Positions 36,390 to 44,304 of a DNA stretch of 64,000 nucleotides are shown in pieces. Every line of letters begins with the position of its first letter. Position 1 is the stretch's first letter. This DNA comes from Aequorivita capsosiphonis DSM 23843 (GTDB lineage: Bacteria > Bacteroidota > Bacteroidia > Flavobacteriales > Flavobacteriaceae). Both the position numbers and the translations under genes were made by a program. The stretch lies in NCBI RefSeq assembly GCF_000429125.1, contig NZ_AUBG01000011.1, positions 62,001 to 126,000 on the forward strand, in the 5' to 3' direction. The notes beneath the pieces are model-generated. The model worked only from the letters and a program-made list of their open reading frames with translations, was not told the DNA's origin and did not search any database.

Positions 36390-36438
36390 GCGATTTTGCA
36401 ACTCCTGCACTCAGCTCGAGCGATTTTGCCACTCTTGC
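36390..36438. repeat. Imperfect 19-nt direct repeat
   Basis: GCGATTTTGCAACTCCTGC (36390-36408) and GCGATTTTGCCACTCTTGC (36420-36438) differ at two positions and are 30 nt apart. The function is unknown. Confidence 0.7.
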
Positions 36439-36450
36439 CTCACCCAAATA

Positions 36451-36927
36451 TCAATTAGAGATTTCATTAACCTTCGCATAAACCAACGTGCTCTCCCATC
36501 CCCGATAAAAAAGATAATCAGCCAACTTCTTTCGTTTCTTCTGAAGATCTGTTTCAGAATCTAATTGTCGTAATCGCTTTTCTACTAATTCGTCAAAAGT
36601 TTTGTAATATTCCGAGTCAGGGATTTCCTTTAAGGCAATTATGACGTTAAATTTAGAAATTTGGCGGAATTTTAATTCATTGACAATCCTATTTCTACCC
36701 CACTTTTTAGTTCTAAATTTTCCGCGCGCAAAGGCTTGTGCAAACCGTGTTTCATTCAAAAAGTTATGCTGCAGCAAATGATTGATTATTTGGTCCACCG
36801 CTTCGGGAATCATTCGCATTTCATACAGCTTTTGGTTCACTTCCTTATGGCAACGCTCTTGATAGACGCAGTAGCGTTCCATTCGCCTTTTAGCTTCTTC
36901 TACGGTGTATGTTTTGTGGGTGTTCAA
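36451..36927 (-). CDS. recX: Regulatory protein RecX
   Basis: A 158-residue RecX, a small helical protein that binds RecA filaments and limits their activity. Signature pieces are the repeated three-helix units: RMERYCVYQERCHKEVNQKL, LLQHNFLNETRFAQAFARGK, KKWGRNRIVNELKFRQIS and YLFYRGWESTLVYA. Complete and normal in size. It is not next to recA here. Three short palindromic repeats lie upstream, between it and rng. Confidence 0.92.
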   Translation of the reverse strand: MNTHKTYTVEEAKRRMERYCVYQERCHKEVNQKLYEMRMIPEAVDQIINHLLQHNFLNETRFAQAFARGKFRTKKWGRNRIVNELKFRQISKFNVIIALKEIPDSEYYKTFDELVEKRLRQLDSETDLQKKRKKLADYLFYRGWESTLVYAKVNEISN

Positions 36928-37062
36928 ATTTTATTTTTTGTGAAGATAATTCATTTTAATTATTCAGAAAAGAAACAAGAACCAAGACTGCTTCACTGCA
37001 GAAATCAGACTGGATTTGCTACTACTTCAAAAAATATAATTTGGGAAATTTACCCCTTCCGC

Positions 37063-37081
37063 CCCCGATGAAAAATCGGGG
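37063..37081. repeat. Palindromic repeat CCCCGAT/ATCGGGG
   Basis: A 7-bp stem with a 5-nt loop between recX and rng. Looks like a dispersed intergenic repeat. Confidence 0.7.
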
Positions 37082-37086
37082 CCACT

Positions 37087-37105
37087 TTCCCCTGAAAGAG
37101 GGGAA
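37087..37105. repeat. Palindromic repeat TTCCCCT/AGGGGAA
   Basis: A 7-bp stem with a 5-nt loop, adjacent to the previous repeat. Confidence 0.7.
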
Positions 37106-37168
37106 GAAGCGTGTGGTTAGTTTTATATATTAAAACTCCTCTCTCAAGAGATGCTGGCGATGGAAACA

Positions 37169-37206
37169 AAAAAACCCCTTCCGAAGCTATGCTTCAAAAG
37201 GGGTTC
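37169..37206 (-). terminator. Rho-independent terminator of rng
   Basis: AACCCCTT and AAGGGGTT enclose an inner GAAGC-TAT-GCTTC stem; on the minus strand it is followed by a T tract. It begins about 5 nt after the rng stop codon. Confidence 0.85.
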
Positions 37207-37209
37207 TGG

Positions 37210-38754
37210 TTATTTTAATAATTCACCATCCTTATCGTGAAAGTGATATTCAAGATACGTATAAGCATCTCTCGGTTGAATTTTCACCCATTTTTTATGC
37301 TCCAAAAACCATTTGGTGCGCACACTTGGGAAACCTTTGGTTAAAAAGGCCGCTATAAAAGGATGTGTATTAAGTGTTATCTTTTTATAGTCTTTTTTGA
37401 AAAGGCTCTTTACCTCTTCATTTATTCTATTTACAACGATAATAGGCGCTTCAATCTCGCCGTCGCTCCCGGTATTCGGGTCTTCTTCGCGAGTTTTGAT
37501 ATTCATTTCTGGCCTAACGCGTTGTCGGGTTATTTGAATTAATCCAAATTTGCTTGGGGGGAGAATTTTGTGTTTTGCTCTATCATCCTTCATTTCATCA
37601 CGAAGGTGATTGTAGAGCTGTTTGCGATGCGTGGCATTTGCCAAATCAATAAAATCTACCACAATAATTCCTCCCATATCGCGCAACCTAAGCTGTCTTG
37701 CCACCTCGGTAGCTGCAATTAGATTCACCTCAAGCGCTGTGCCTTCCTGCGTCTTTTGCTTATTGCTTCGGTTACCGCTATTCACGTCTATAACGTGCAT
37801 GGCTTCGGTGTGTTCAATTACCAAATAAGCACCTTTGCTACCTGATACTGTTTTTCCGAAAGAAGTTTTGATCTGTCGTTCTATGCCGAATTTCTCAAAC
37901 ATGGGAACGTTAGAATCGTAAAACCTAACGATATTGTCTTGTTTTGGTGCAATTTCCTGCACATAATCTTTTATTTGCAAGTATAGGGTCTCATCGTCAA
38001 TATGTATTGCGGAGAATTGATCGTTGAACATATCACGGATGATAGAGGCTCCCCTGTTTAGCTCGCTCAGCACTTTTGAAGGGTGGTGCGCCCCTTGTAG
38101 CTTCTTACACATCGCTGTCCAGCGTTCCATAAGATTCTGCAAATCTTTGTCCAGTTCTGCTACTTTTTTGCCCTCGGCTACGGTGCGTATAATAACACCA
38201 AATCCTTTTGGTTTAATGCTTGTAATCAAGCGCTTTAACCTATCTTTTTCTTCGTTGCTTTCTATCTTTTGCGAAATAGATACACGATCAGAAAATGGAA
38301 CCAAAACAATATATCTTCCGGCTATAGAAAGCTCGGAACTTATACGTGGTCCCTTGGTGGATATGGGTTCTTTTACAACTTGAACCAAAATGGATTGATT
38401 ACTTTTCAAGGCATCATTTAAGTTGCCGTTTTTATCAATCTCTTTTTCGAAAGGAAAATCTTTTAGGGAATAATCTTTTAGTTTACCCGAACTTACGCCT
38501 TTAACAAATTTTAATAGCGATAGCACTTTTGGGCCCAAATCATGATAGTGTAAAAAACCATCTTTCTCGTAGCCCACATTCACAAAGGCAGCATTAAGCC
38601 CAGGAACCGTTTTACGTATTTTGGCGAGAAATATGTCGCCAACCGTAAAATTATTACCTTCTTCTTCTTTGTGAAGCTCTATAAGTCTTCCATCCTTTAA
38701 AAGGGCAAAATCAACTTCTTGTGAACCGGACCTAATAAATAATTCGTAGTTCAC
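37210..38754 (-). CDS. rng: Ribonuclease E/G family protein
   Basis: A 514-residue RNase G-type endonuclease that cuts single-stranded AU-rich RNA from the 5' monophosphate end. Domains: an S1 segment early (AAFVNVGYEKDGFLHYHDLG), the 5' sensor/RNase H region, and the catalytic aspartates in HVIDVNSGN and VVDFIDLA, followed by the RQRVRPEMNI segment. The CPxC Zn-link cysteines of E. coli RNase E are absent; only one cysteine occurs, as is usual in this phylum. The C-terminal degradosome scaffold of RNase E is also absent. A strong hairpin follows. Confidence 0.93.
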   Translation of the reverse strand: MNYELFIRSGSQEVDFALLKDGRLIELHKEEEGNNFTVGDIFLAKIRKTVPGLNAAFVNVGYEKDGFLHYHDLGPKVLSLLKFVKGVSSGKLKDYSLKDFPFEKEIDKNGNLNDALKSNQSILVQVVKEPISTKGPRISSELSIAGRYIVLVPFSDRVSISQKIESNEEKDRLKRLITSIKPKGFGVIIRTVAEGKKVAELDKDLQNLMERWTAMCKKLQGAHHPSKVLSELNRGASIIRDMFNDQFSAIHIDDETLYLQIKDYVQEIAPKQDNIVRFYDSNVPMFEKFGIERQIKTSFGKTVSGSKGAYLVIEHTEAMHVIDVNSGNRSNKQKTQEGTALEVNLIAATEVARQLRLRDMGGIIVVDFIDLANATHRKQLYNHLRDEMKDDRAKHKILPPSKFGLIQITRQRVRPEMNIKTREEDPNTGSDGEIEAPIIVVNRINEEVKSLFKKDYKKITLNTHPFIAAFLTKGFPSVRTKWFLEHKKWVKIQPRDAYTYLEYHFHDKDGELLK

Positions 38755-38950
38755 GTTACATTAATTTTGACGCCCGCCTAAGCGGACTAATTAAACAATA
38801 TTTTTACAGGTTCTCTATAAAAACCCGGCGAAATTGCATCAAAACCAAAAGCAGGTTGTTACAATCTCATTTTCAAAGAACAATTTTTCGTTTGTTATTT
38901 TTTGGAAAAAAGCACCTAAAAAGATACGATTACCAAAACACTTTTAAAAC

Positions 38951-38980
38951 AGAAAAAGTAGTTTAGAAACTACTTTTTCT
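38951..38980. terminator. Perfect palindrome overlapping the end of the small basic protein gene
   Basis: AGAAAAAGTAGTTT pairs perfectly with AAACTACTTTTTCT around 2 nt (AG). On the minus strand it ends the small-protein transcript, and the left half overlaps its last codons and stop. Confidence 0.75.
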
Positions 38981-39062
38981 TTTTATGGCGGTTAGCACGA
39001 CGTCTTTTCTTACGCTTGTGCGTGGCTACCTTATGTCTTTTTCTTTTTTTACCACTTGGCAT
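38970..39062 (-). CDS. Very small highly basic protein, probable ribosome component
   Basis: A 30-residue open reading frame, too short for a default ORF list. It starts MPSGKKRKRHKVATHKRKKR and ends in RHKKKK; more than half the residues are Lys, Arg or His. Proteins of this exact kind are conserved as single small genes in Bacteroidota and resemble the tiny mitochondrial AURKAIP1/mS38-like and bacterial bS22-type ribosomal extensions, so a ribosomal role is likely, but I cannot assign a name. The reading is kept by the terminator hairpin that overlaps its last codons. Next upstream, 48 nt away, is the HU gene. Confidence 0.75.
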   Translation of the reverse strand: MPSGKKRKRHKVATHKRKKRRRANRHKKKK

Positions 39063-39110
39063 ACTAAAGTCTTTTTTAATGCCCTGAATTTAATTCAGAA
39101 CGGGTTAATA

Positions 39111-39401
39111 TTATTTTACGTCCACATTCGTTTTTACACCTTCAACAAATACTTTTGCAGGTTTAAAAGCCGGAATATTGTGGGCTGGAATTTTAATGGT
39201 TGTGTTTTTCGAAATGTTTCTTCCTGTTTTCTCAGCTCTTGTTTTGATAATAAAGCTTCCAAAGCCTCTTAAATAAACATTATCTCCACCTTCCAATGAA
39301 TTCTTCACTTCTGCCATAAAGGTTTCAACTGTAGCCTGAACTTCATTCTTTTCCATTCCTAATTTTTCTGAAATCTTAGCTACGATATCTGCTTTCGTCA
39401 T
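39111..39401 (-). CDS. HU family DNA-binding protein
   Basis: A 96-residue histone-like protein that bends and packs DNA. The HU fold is clear: MTKADIVAKISEKLGMEKNEV at the start, the beta-arm with FGSFIIKTRAEKTGRNISKNT, and the C-terminal IPAHNIPAFKPAKVFVEGV. It forms dimers that bind without strict sequence preference. Its strong promoter (below) and location next to the ribosome-type small gene suggest high expression. Confidence 0.95.
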   Translation of the reverse strand: MTKADIVAKISEKLGMEKNEVQATVETFMAEVKNSLEGGDNVYLRGFGSFIIKTRAEKTGRNISKNTTIKIPAHNIPAFKPAKVFVEGVKTNVDVK

Positions 39402-39454
39402 TACTTATAAATTTTAATTATTAATCTCTTACTAGAATTTTTTTTAACAGACCG

Positions 39455-39486
39455 CAAATATACATATTTTAAAATCAATAATTCAA
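39455..39486 (-). promoter_or_regulatory. Promoter of the HU gene
   Basis: On the minus strand TTG(A) at 39484-39486 and TATATTTG at 39455-39462 are separated by 21 nt. It is divergent from the mutY promoter. Confidence 0.65.
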
Positions 39487-39520
39487 AGCTTAATCCTTTA
39501 AAATTTAAAGGGATATAGAT

Positions 39521-39528
39521 TATTTTTG
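39521..39528 (+). promoter_or_regulatory. mutY promoter -7 box, 4 nt from the start codon
   Basis: TATTTTTG is followed by CCCA and then the ATG at 39533, the same 4-nt spacing as in glyS. The transcript would be leaderless. No good -33 TTG is seen. Confidence 0.55.
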
Positions 39529-39532
39529 CCCA

Positions 39533-40615
39533 ATGCCGAAAATAACCTCCCATTTTTCCAAAAAGCTAATCTCGTGGTATTTACTTAACAAACGTGAACT
39601 TCCGTGGCGCGATACAGTGAACCCTTATCATATTTGGCTGTCTGAAATCATGCTCCAGCAAACCCGTGTGTTGCAGGGCTTACCTTATTATTTAAAGTTT
39701 CTGGAAGCCTATCCCACCGTTTCTGACCTAGCAAATGCCGATGAAGACGAAGTTCTAAAAATGTGGCAGGGATTGGGTTATTATTCGCGCGCCCGAAACC
39801 TGCATGCCACTGCAAAAATGGTTTCCCAAGAAATGAACAGCGTTTTTCCAGATAATTACAAAGAGTTATTAAAACTGAAGGGTGTAGGGGATTATACCGC
39901 CAGTGCCATTGCCAGCATTGCCTTCAACCAGCCGGATGCGGTTGTTGACGGAAACGTCTACCGCGTGCTATCGCGTTATTTTGGAATTCTCACTCCTATT
40001 AATACTACAAGCGGTCAAAAAGAATTTAAACAGCTTGCCCAACAATTAATAGACAAGAAACAACCTGGCACTTTTAACCAAGCCATTATGGAATTTGGCG
40101 CACGCTATTGTGTACCCCAAAATCCAGATTGCGCCAACTGTATATTTAATGATAATTGCGTAGCATTTCAAAAAAGAAAAGTATCTGAACTCCCAGTCAA
40201 GATTAAAGCAAAACCAGCAAAAACAAGATATTTTAATTATATGGTAATTCTTTCTGAAAACGAGCGTACTATTCTGCAACAACGCACTGGGAAAGGTATT
40301 TGGCACAAGCTCTATGAGTTTCCGCTTATAGAAACTTTGGAAAAAGTTAATATTTCAACTTTGAAAAAAAATCCGCAGTTTCAAGTTTTTTCTGAAAAAA
40401 TCAAGATTGAAAGCATTTCGCTTTTCAATGAAAAACCAGTGATACATAAACTTTCGCACCAACATTTAAACACGCGATTCTGGATTGTGGAAACTCCCCG
40501 TCTTGAAGGGCAAGCGGAAGAAACCGAAGCCTCTGTCGCCATTTCGGAAATTGGCCGCTACGCAGTTCCCGTTTTGATTGAAAACTTTGTTTCTGAATTT
40601 TTTGAAAGCTATTAA
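39533..40615 (+). CDS. mutY: A/G-specific adenine DNA glycosylase
   Basis: A 360-residue DNA repair enzyme that removes adenine mispaired with 8-oxoguanine. The helix-hairpin-helix (LLKLKGVGDYTASAIASIAF) and the following catalytic Asp in VVDGNVYRVLSRYFG are seen, and the 4Fe-4S ligands are the C-x6-C-x2-C-x5-C set in CVPQNPDCANCIFNDNC. The C-terminal NUDIX-like domain that recognises 8-oxoG begins near YFNYMVILSENER. Complete. It is first in the mutY-ssb-gldE-gldD group, an arrangement also known from Flavobacterium. Confidence 0.96.
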   Translation: MPKITSHFSKKLISWYLLNKRELPWRDTVNPYHIWLSEIMLQQTRVLQGLPYYLKFLEAYPTVSDLANADEDEVLKMWQGLGYYSRARNLHATAKMVSQEMNSVFPDNYKELLKLKGVGDYTASAIASIAFNQPDAVVDGNVYRVLSRYFGILTPINTTSGQKEFKQLAQQLIDKKQPGTFNQAIMEFGARYCVPQNPDCANCIFNDNCVAFQKRKVSELPVKIKAKPAKTRYFNYMVILSENERTILQQRTGKGIWHKLYEFPLIETLEKVNISTLKKNPQFQVFSEKIKIESISLFNEKPVIHKLSHQHLNTRFWIVETPRLEGQAEETEASVAISEIGRYAVPVLIENFVSEFFESY

Positions 40616-40690
40616 GAGACGAAATCAAGGGTTTTAAGCAATCATTTCATATTAAAATTTAAAAATTCAGTATATTTAAAACGCAAAATC

Positions 40691-40698
40691 TACCTTTG
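40691..40698 (+). promoter_or_regulatory. Promoter -7 box of ssb
   Basis: TACCTTTG matches TAnnTTTG, 23 nt before the ssb ATG; it would let ssb-gldE-gldD be expressed apart from mutY. Confidence 0.5.
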
Positions 40699-40721
40699 CA
40701 TAAATTGAATAAGAAATAGTT

Positions 40722-41177
40722 ATGAGCGGAACATTGAATAAAGTAATGTTAATTGGGCATACCGGCGATGATGTGAAAATGCATTATTTTGAAGGTGGAA
40801 ATAGTTTAGGCCGTTTCCCGCTTGCCACCAATGAAACTTACACGAATAAAAATACTAACGAGCGTGTTACCAATACCGAATGGCACAATATCGTTGTGCG
40901 CAACAAAGCTGCCGAAATTTGCGAAAAATACCTTAAAAAGGGCGATATGGTTTATATAGAAGGCCGTTTAAAAACCCGAAAATGGCAAGACGAAAAAGGA
41001 TTAGATAGATACAGCACGGAAGTTCACTGTACCGATTTTACATTCTTAACGCCAAAAGGGGGAACCGCTCCTGCAGCTTCTGGGAATACTACCCAAACCA
41101 AACAAGAGCCCTCAAAACCTGCACAACCATCGCAAGTTCAGGATACTAATGAAGAGGAAGACGACCTTCCTTTTTAA
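40722..41177 (+). CDS. ssb: Single-stranded DNA-binding protein
   Basis: A 151-residue SSB. The OB fold is residues 1-108 (MSGTLNKVMLIGHTGDDVK, TEWHNIVVRNKAAEICEKYL, GDMVYIEGRLKTRKW), then a flexible Pro/Gln/Thr-rich linker, then the acidic tip DDLPF that recruits repair and replication partners. Length and motifs are those of an essential housekeeping SSB. A hairpin (41188-41205) lies between it and gldE. Confidence 0.96.
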   Translation: MSGTLNKVMLIGHTGDDVKMHYFEGGNSLGRFPLATNETYTNKNTNERVTNTEWHNIVVRNKAAEICEKYLKKGDMVYIEGRLKTRKWQDEKGLDRYSTEVHCTDFTFLTPKGGTAPAASGNTTQTKQEPSKPAQPSQVQDTNEEEDDLPF

Positions 41178-41187
41178 CATTTAAACT

Positions 41188-41205
41188 GCCTGCCAGTGGG
41201 CAGGC
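41188..41205. repeat. Hairpin GCCTGCC-AGTG-GGCAGGC
   Basis: A perfect 7-bp GC-rich stem between ssb and gldE. It contains a GTG (41196) that is in frame with gldE but is an unlikely start because it sits in the stem. Confidence 0.8.
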
Positions 41206-41219
41206 TAAATCGCATCAAA

Positions 41220-42548
41220 TTGGACATAGAACCCCCTGGTTTACTTTTTTTATCTGCCTTGGATTTTTCACAAATATCAAGCAGTGTTTTACTAGTTGCT
41301 TTATTAGCCTGCTCTGCTCTTATTTCAGGAGCTGAAGTGGCTTTTTTCTCTTTAACCCCTTCCGATTTTGAGACCAATCAAGAAAAGAATATTTCCAAAA
41401 AACTTGGAATTGTTGAAGGATTGCTGGCTAAACCAAAGAAACTCTTGGCAACGATCTTGGTTGCTAACAATTTCATAAATATCGCCATTGTACTATTATT
41501 TGAATCCCTAAGCTCCATTTGGTTCGCGCAATGGAATTATTCGGTGAATCTGTATTACTTTAACGTTAGCCTTGTGTTCCTTTTAAAAGTAGTTGTAGTA
41601 ACCTTTCTTATTTTGCTCTTTGGAGAAATTCTTCCGAAAATATACGCAAATAGAAATCGTGTTTCATTTGCGGTTTTTATGGCACAACCACTTAACATTT
41701 TAGACACTTTGTTTTCTCCAATAAGCCTGCCAATGCGTTCAGCCACTATATTTTTGCACGATCGTTACGGCAAACAGAAAACAAACATTAGCGTTGACCA
41801 TCTCTCTCAAGCACTCGAACTTTCTAATAAGGACACGACCTTCGAGGAACAGAAAATACTACAAGGCATTGTGACCTTCGGAAATACAGACACCAAACAG
41901 GTGATGAAAAACCGAATGGATATCTTTGCATTAAACGAAGAGGATTCTTTTAAGGAAATTCTTCCCCAGATTTTAGAACACGGATATTCGCGAATTCCCG
42001 TGTATAAAGACAGCATGGACCATATTACTGGAATTCTATATGTAAAAGATTTGATACCTTATACCGACCGGAAAATTCTGGATTGGAAAACGCTAAAACG
42101 CGAAGCCTATTTTGTTCCCGAAAATAAAAAACTGGATGACCTTTTAAATGAATTCAAAGAACGGAAAATGCATTTGGCCATTGTGGTAGACGAATATGGC
42201 GGAACTAGTGGCTTAATTTCCTTAGAAGATATTATTGAGGAAATTGTGGGTGAAATAAGCGATGAATTTGATGATGAAGACCTTATCTTTTCAAAATTAG
42301 ACGACAACACGTTTATTTTTGAAGGAAAAACCCCGTTGAAAGACTTTTACAAGGTTATAAAACTTGAAGATCCTGAAATTTTCGAAGATCAAAAAGGGGA
42401 AGCAGAAACCTTAGCTGGCTTTCTGTTGGAAATATCAAAAGGCTTTCCGAAGAAAAACGAAATAATATCCTATCACGGTTATGCGTTTACCATTGAAGCC
42501 TTTGAGGGCAAACGCATCAAACAAATAAAACTTAGCATTGAACATTAA
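41220..42548 (+). CDS. gldE: Gliding motility-associated membrane protein GldE (CNNM/CorC-type)
   Basis: A membrane protein of about 442 residues with a CNNM/DUF21 domain of about four helices (SSVLLVALLACSALISGAEVAFFS; then VVVVTFLILLFGEILPK), a pair of CBS domains (SRIPVYKDSMDHITGILYVKDLI; AIVVDEYGGTSGLISLEDIIE) and a C-terminal CorC_HlyC domain. It is GldE, which in Flavobacterium johnsoniae is linked to gliding and can partly compensate for loss of GldD. I place the start at TTG 41220 (MDIEPPG), which matches the family N-terminus; the alternative GTG at 41196 lies in a hairpin. It overlaps gldD. Confidence 0.9.
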   Translation: MDIEPPGLLFLSALDFSQISSSVLLVALLACSALISGAEVAFFSLTPSDFETNQEKNISKKLGIVEGLLAKPKKLLATILVANNFINIAIVLLFESLSSIWFAQWNYSVNLYYFNVSLVFLLKVVVVTFLILLFGEILPKIYANRNRVSFAVFMAQPLNILDTLFSPISLPMRSATIFLHDRYGKQKTNISVDHLSQALELSNKDTTFEEQKILQGIVTFGNTDTKQVMKNRMDIFALNEEDSFKEILPQILEHGYSRIPVYKDSMDHITGILYVKDLIPYTDRKILDWKTLKREAYFVPENKKLDDLLNEFKERKMHLAIVVDEYGGTSGLISLEDIIEEIVGEISDEFDDEDLIFSKLDDNTFIFEGKTPLKDFYKVIKLEDPEIFEDQKGEAETLAGFLLEISKGFPKKNEIISYHGYAFTIEAFEGKRIKQIKLSIEH

Positions 42549-43101
42549 AAAATATCTCTTTTTATTTCTAGCAGGTCTCTTTATTTTTGCATCTTGCAAG
42601 GACGACGTTTTAGTAAAACCTTCAGCAATGCTTAGGTTAGATTACCCTATTGCTACATATCACACTGTTGAAACTGTTTGCCCCTATTCCTTTTCTATAA
42701 ACGACCACGCGAAATTGATCCAAAAGAAAAATTGCGGTCTAAACATCAATTATCCAAATATGAAGGCTACTTTATATTTGACCTATCAAGATGTGCACAA
42801 TAATAATTTAGATTCCTTACTTCAAGATGCGCAAAAGCTTGCTTACGAACACACAATAAAAGCGAATAGCATGCCTGAACAACCTTTTGTGAACCCAGAA
42901 AAGGGCGTTTATGGAATGTTTTATATGATCAATGGAAATGCCGCTACCCAAGCTGAATTTTATGTTACAGACAGCATCAATCATTTTTTAAACGGCGCTC
43001 TTTATTTTGATGCCAAACCAAATTTTGATTCTATCTATCCGGCAGTAGAATACCTTAGAGAAGACATTCGAAAAATCATGGAAACTGTTACTTGGGAATA
43101 G
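42538..43101 (+). CDS. gldD: Gliding motility lipoprotein GldD
   Basis: A 187-residue lipoprotein (signal peptide, lipobox FASC with C20) required for gliding in Flavobacterium; acts in the envelope with the GldE membrane protein. Family segments include LRLDYPIATYHTVETVCPYSF and CGLNINYPNMKATLYLTYQ. The start is TTG, inside the last codons of gldE (11-nt overlap), so GldD translation is coupled to GldE. The presence of both genes suggests a gliding lineage with a T9SS, though no T9SS gene is in the window. Confidence 0.93.
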   Translation: MNIKKYLFLFLAGLFIFASCKDDVLVKPSAMLRLDYPIATYHTVETVCPYSFSINDHAKLIQKKNCGLNINYPNMKATLYLTYQDVHNNNLDSLLQDAQKLAYEHTIKANSMPEQPFVNPEKGVYGMFYMINGNAATQAEFYVTDSINHFLNGALYFDAKPNFDSIYPAVEYLREDIRKIMETVTWE

Positions 43102-43556
43102 AATTAGCTAATTACAGGAAGACATAATTTTAGAAGTTTTTAGAAACTAATCTAACAAAAAACCGCTTTAAAATTTCTTTCAAAGTTGTTTATTTAGGTT
43201 CTCATCGTTTTTTATTCGAAATCAAAAGCAGCTACTTGCTCATTAATAGATACTTTATTTATTTTCAAAGTCAGTTCCTTGTCCCGGCAGATTGCTCTAT
43301 ACTAAAAGGAAGTTTAAGTTAAAAATTCCTATTTTCAACTTAAGAATTGTTTTCGGTCCTTTTAAATCTATGATAAAAATAATATTCTTCTCTTCTGAAA
43401 TAAAAAGAAAGTTTTATTTTGGATTTTGAAAATAATCAAACATTTAAAAAATAAAGTGAAAATAAAGGCTAATAAATAGTCCTAAAAAAAGTTAACAATC
43501 TATTTACAACTAAGTAAGGGTATATTTTGTAACTTTTCATCATAAAACTAACTGTT
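43102..43556. other. 455-bp intergenic gap after gldD
   Basis: AT-rich, with stop codons in all frames and no reading of note. One short inverted pair (TTAAGTT 43314-43320 and AACTTAA 43337-43343) could be a weak hairpin. The start of the next gene is preceded by a TATATTTTG-like box near 43520-43530, only loosely matching the promoter consensus. Confidence 0.5.
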
Positions 43557-44015
43557 ATGGCTAAGATATATTCACGATATGGTATTTGGATTGCAATAAT
43601 CTTAATTGCGTACTTTCTTCTTTTAAAATTAATTGGACTTCATCAATATTTTGCTTTTAGCGCTGTCAATGGACTCATCTATGGTGCCGGTCTTTATTTG
43701 GCCATTAAAAAATACGCTACAGAAGAGAGTGATTTTAAATATGAAAACGGTTTTGAAGTAGGCCTGATTTCAGGCGGAATCGCCTCTATATTATTCACCA
43801 TTTTTATGGCAATCTATATGTACCAAATAGACACAGCCTTTGCCGCATCGATAATGGAACAGTGGAATCTTGATTATGATTTAGGAACGTTTATGCTGCT
43901 TATATCCATCTTGATAATGGGTTTTGTAACTACACTTGTTCTGACTCTCTCCTTTATGCAGTTACTGAAAAGATCTTGGAATACTCGAGATGGCAATCGG
44001 AACATCATGAAATAA
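43557..44015 (+). CDS. DUF4199 family membrane protein
   Basis: A 152-residue integral membrane protein with four predicted helices (starting MAKIYSRYGIWIAIILIAYF). It matches the Bacteroidota DUF4199 family, which has no known function. It is transcribed alone and not near a recognisable partner. The second half contains FYKYENGF-like and GFVTTLVLTLSFMQLL helix segments. Confidence 0.8.
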   Translation: MAKIYSRYGIWIAIILIAYFLLLKLIGLHQYFAFSAVNGLIYGAGLYLAIKKYATEESDFKYENGFEVGLISGGIASILFTIFMAIYMYQIDTAFAASIMEQWNLDYDLGTFMLLISILIMGFVTTLVLTLSFMQLLKRSWNTRDGNRNIMK

Positions 44016-44180
44016 AAACCCAAAAGCCAAAAGCCAAATTCAAAATTAAAAATTAAAAACCTCTTCATCGTACTTAAAGGCTCTATAATTGTGCGATATC
44101 TGTGTGGGTTTAATGTTTCAAAGATTCAAACCAAATTGTTTCTCAGTAAATTACCCTTTGAAGATTAAATTAAAAACACT

Positions 44181-44210
44181 TTGTTGTTTGCTTTTTTAAA
44201 ATTATATTTG
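44181..44210 (+). promoter_or_regulatory. Promoter of rplU-rpmA
   Basis: TTG at 44181-44183, 19 nt, TATATTTG at 44203-44210: a near-consensus promoter. A leader of about 90 nt follows before the rplU start. Confidence 0.75.
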
Positions 44211-44304
44211 CAGCCCCCTACGCAGACCTTGTTTGCTTCGGTGGTGAAAACCGCCGCAAAAGTTAGGGAAATCTAAGTTTAACTAATTTTATAAACGATT
44301 CGCT
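44211..44304 (+). promoter_or_regulatory. rplU mRNA leader with GAAA-capped hairpin
   Basis: The leader contains TTGC (44233-44236), a 3-nt bulge, then GGTGGT-GAAA-ACCGCC (44240-44255) and GCAA (44256-44259): a stable stem with a GNRA tetraloop. It may be a ribosomal-protein autoregulatory leader, but I have no proof. Confidence 0.45.

Noticed and set aside
36390-36438. Direct repeat considered as an attachment site
   Set aside because: Only two imperfect 19-nt copies 30 nt apart and no integrase nearby, so an att site is not supported.
36928-37071. Plus-strand reading upstream of recX as a small membrane protein
   Set aside because: The reading continues out of the antisense of recX, lacks a start of its own and ends in palindromic repeats.
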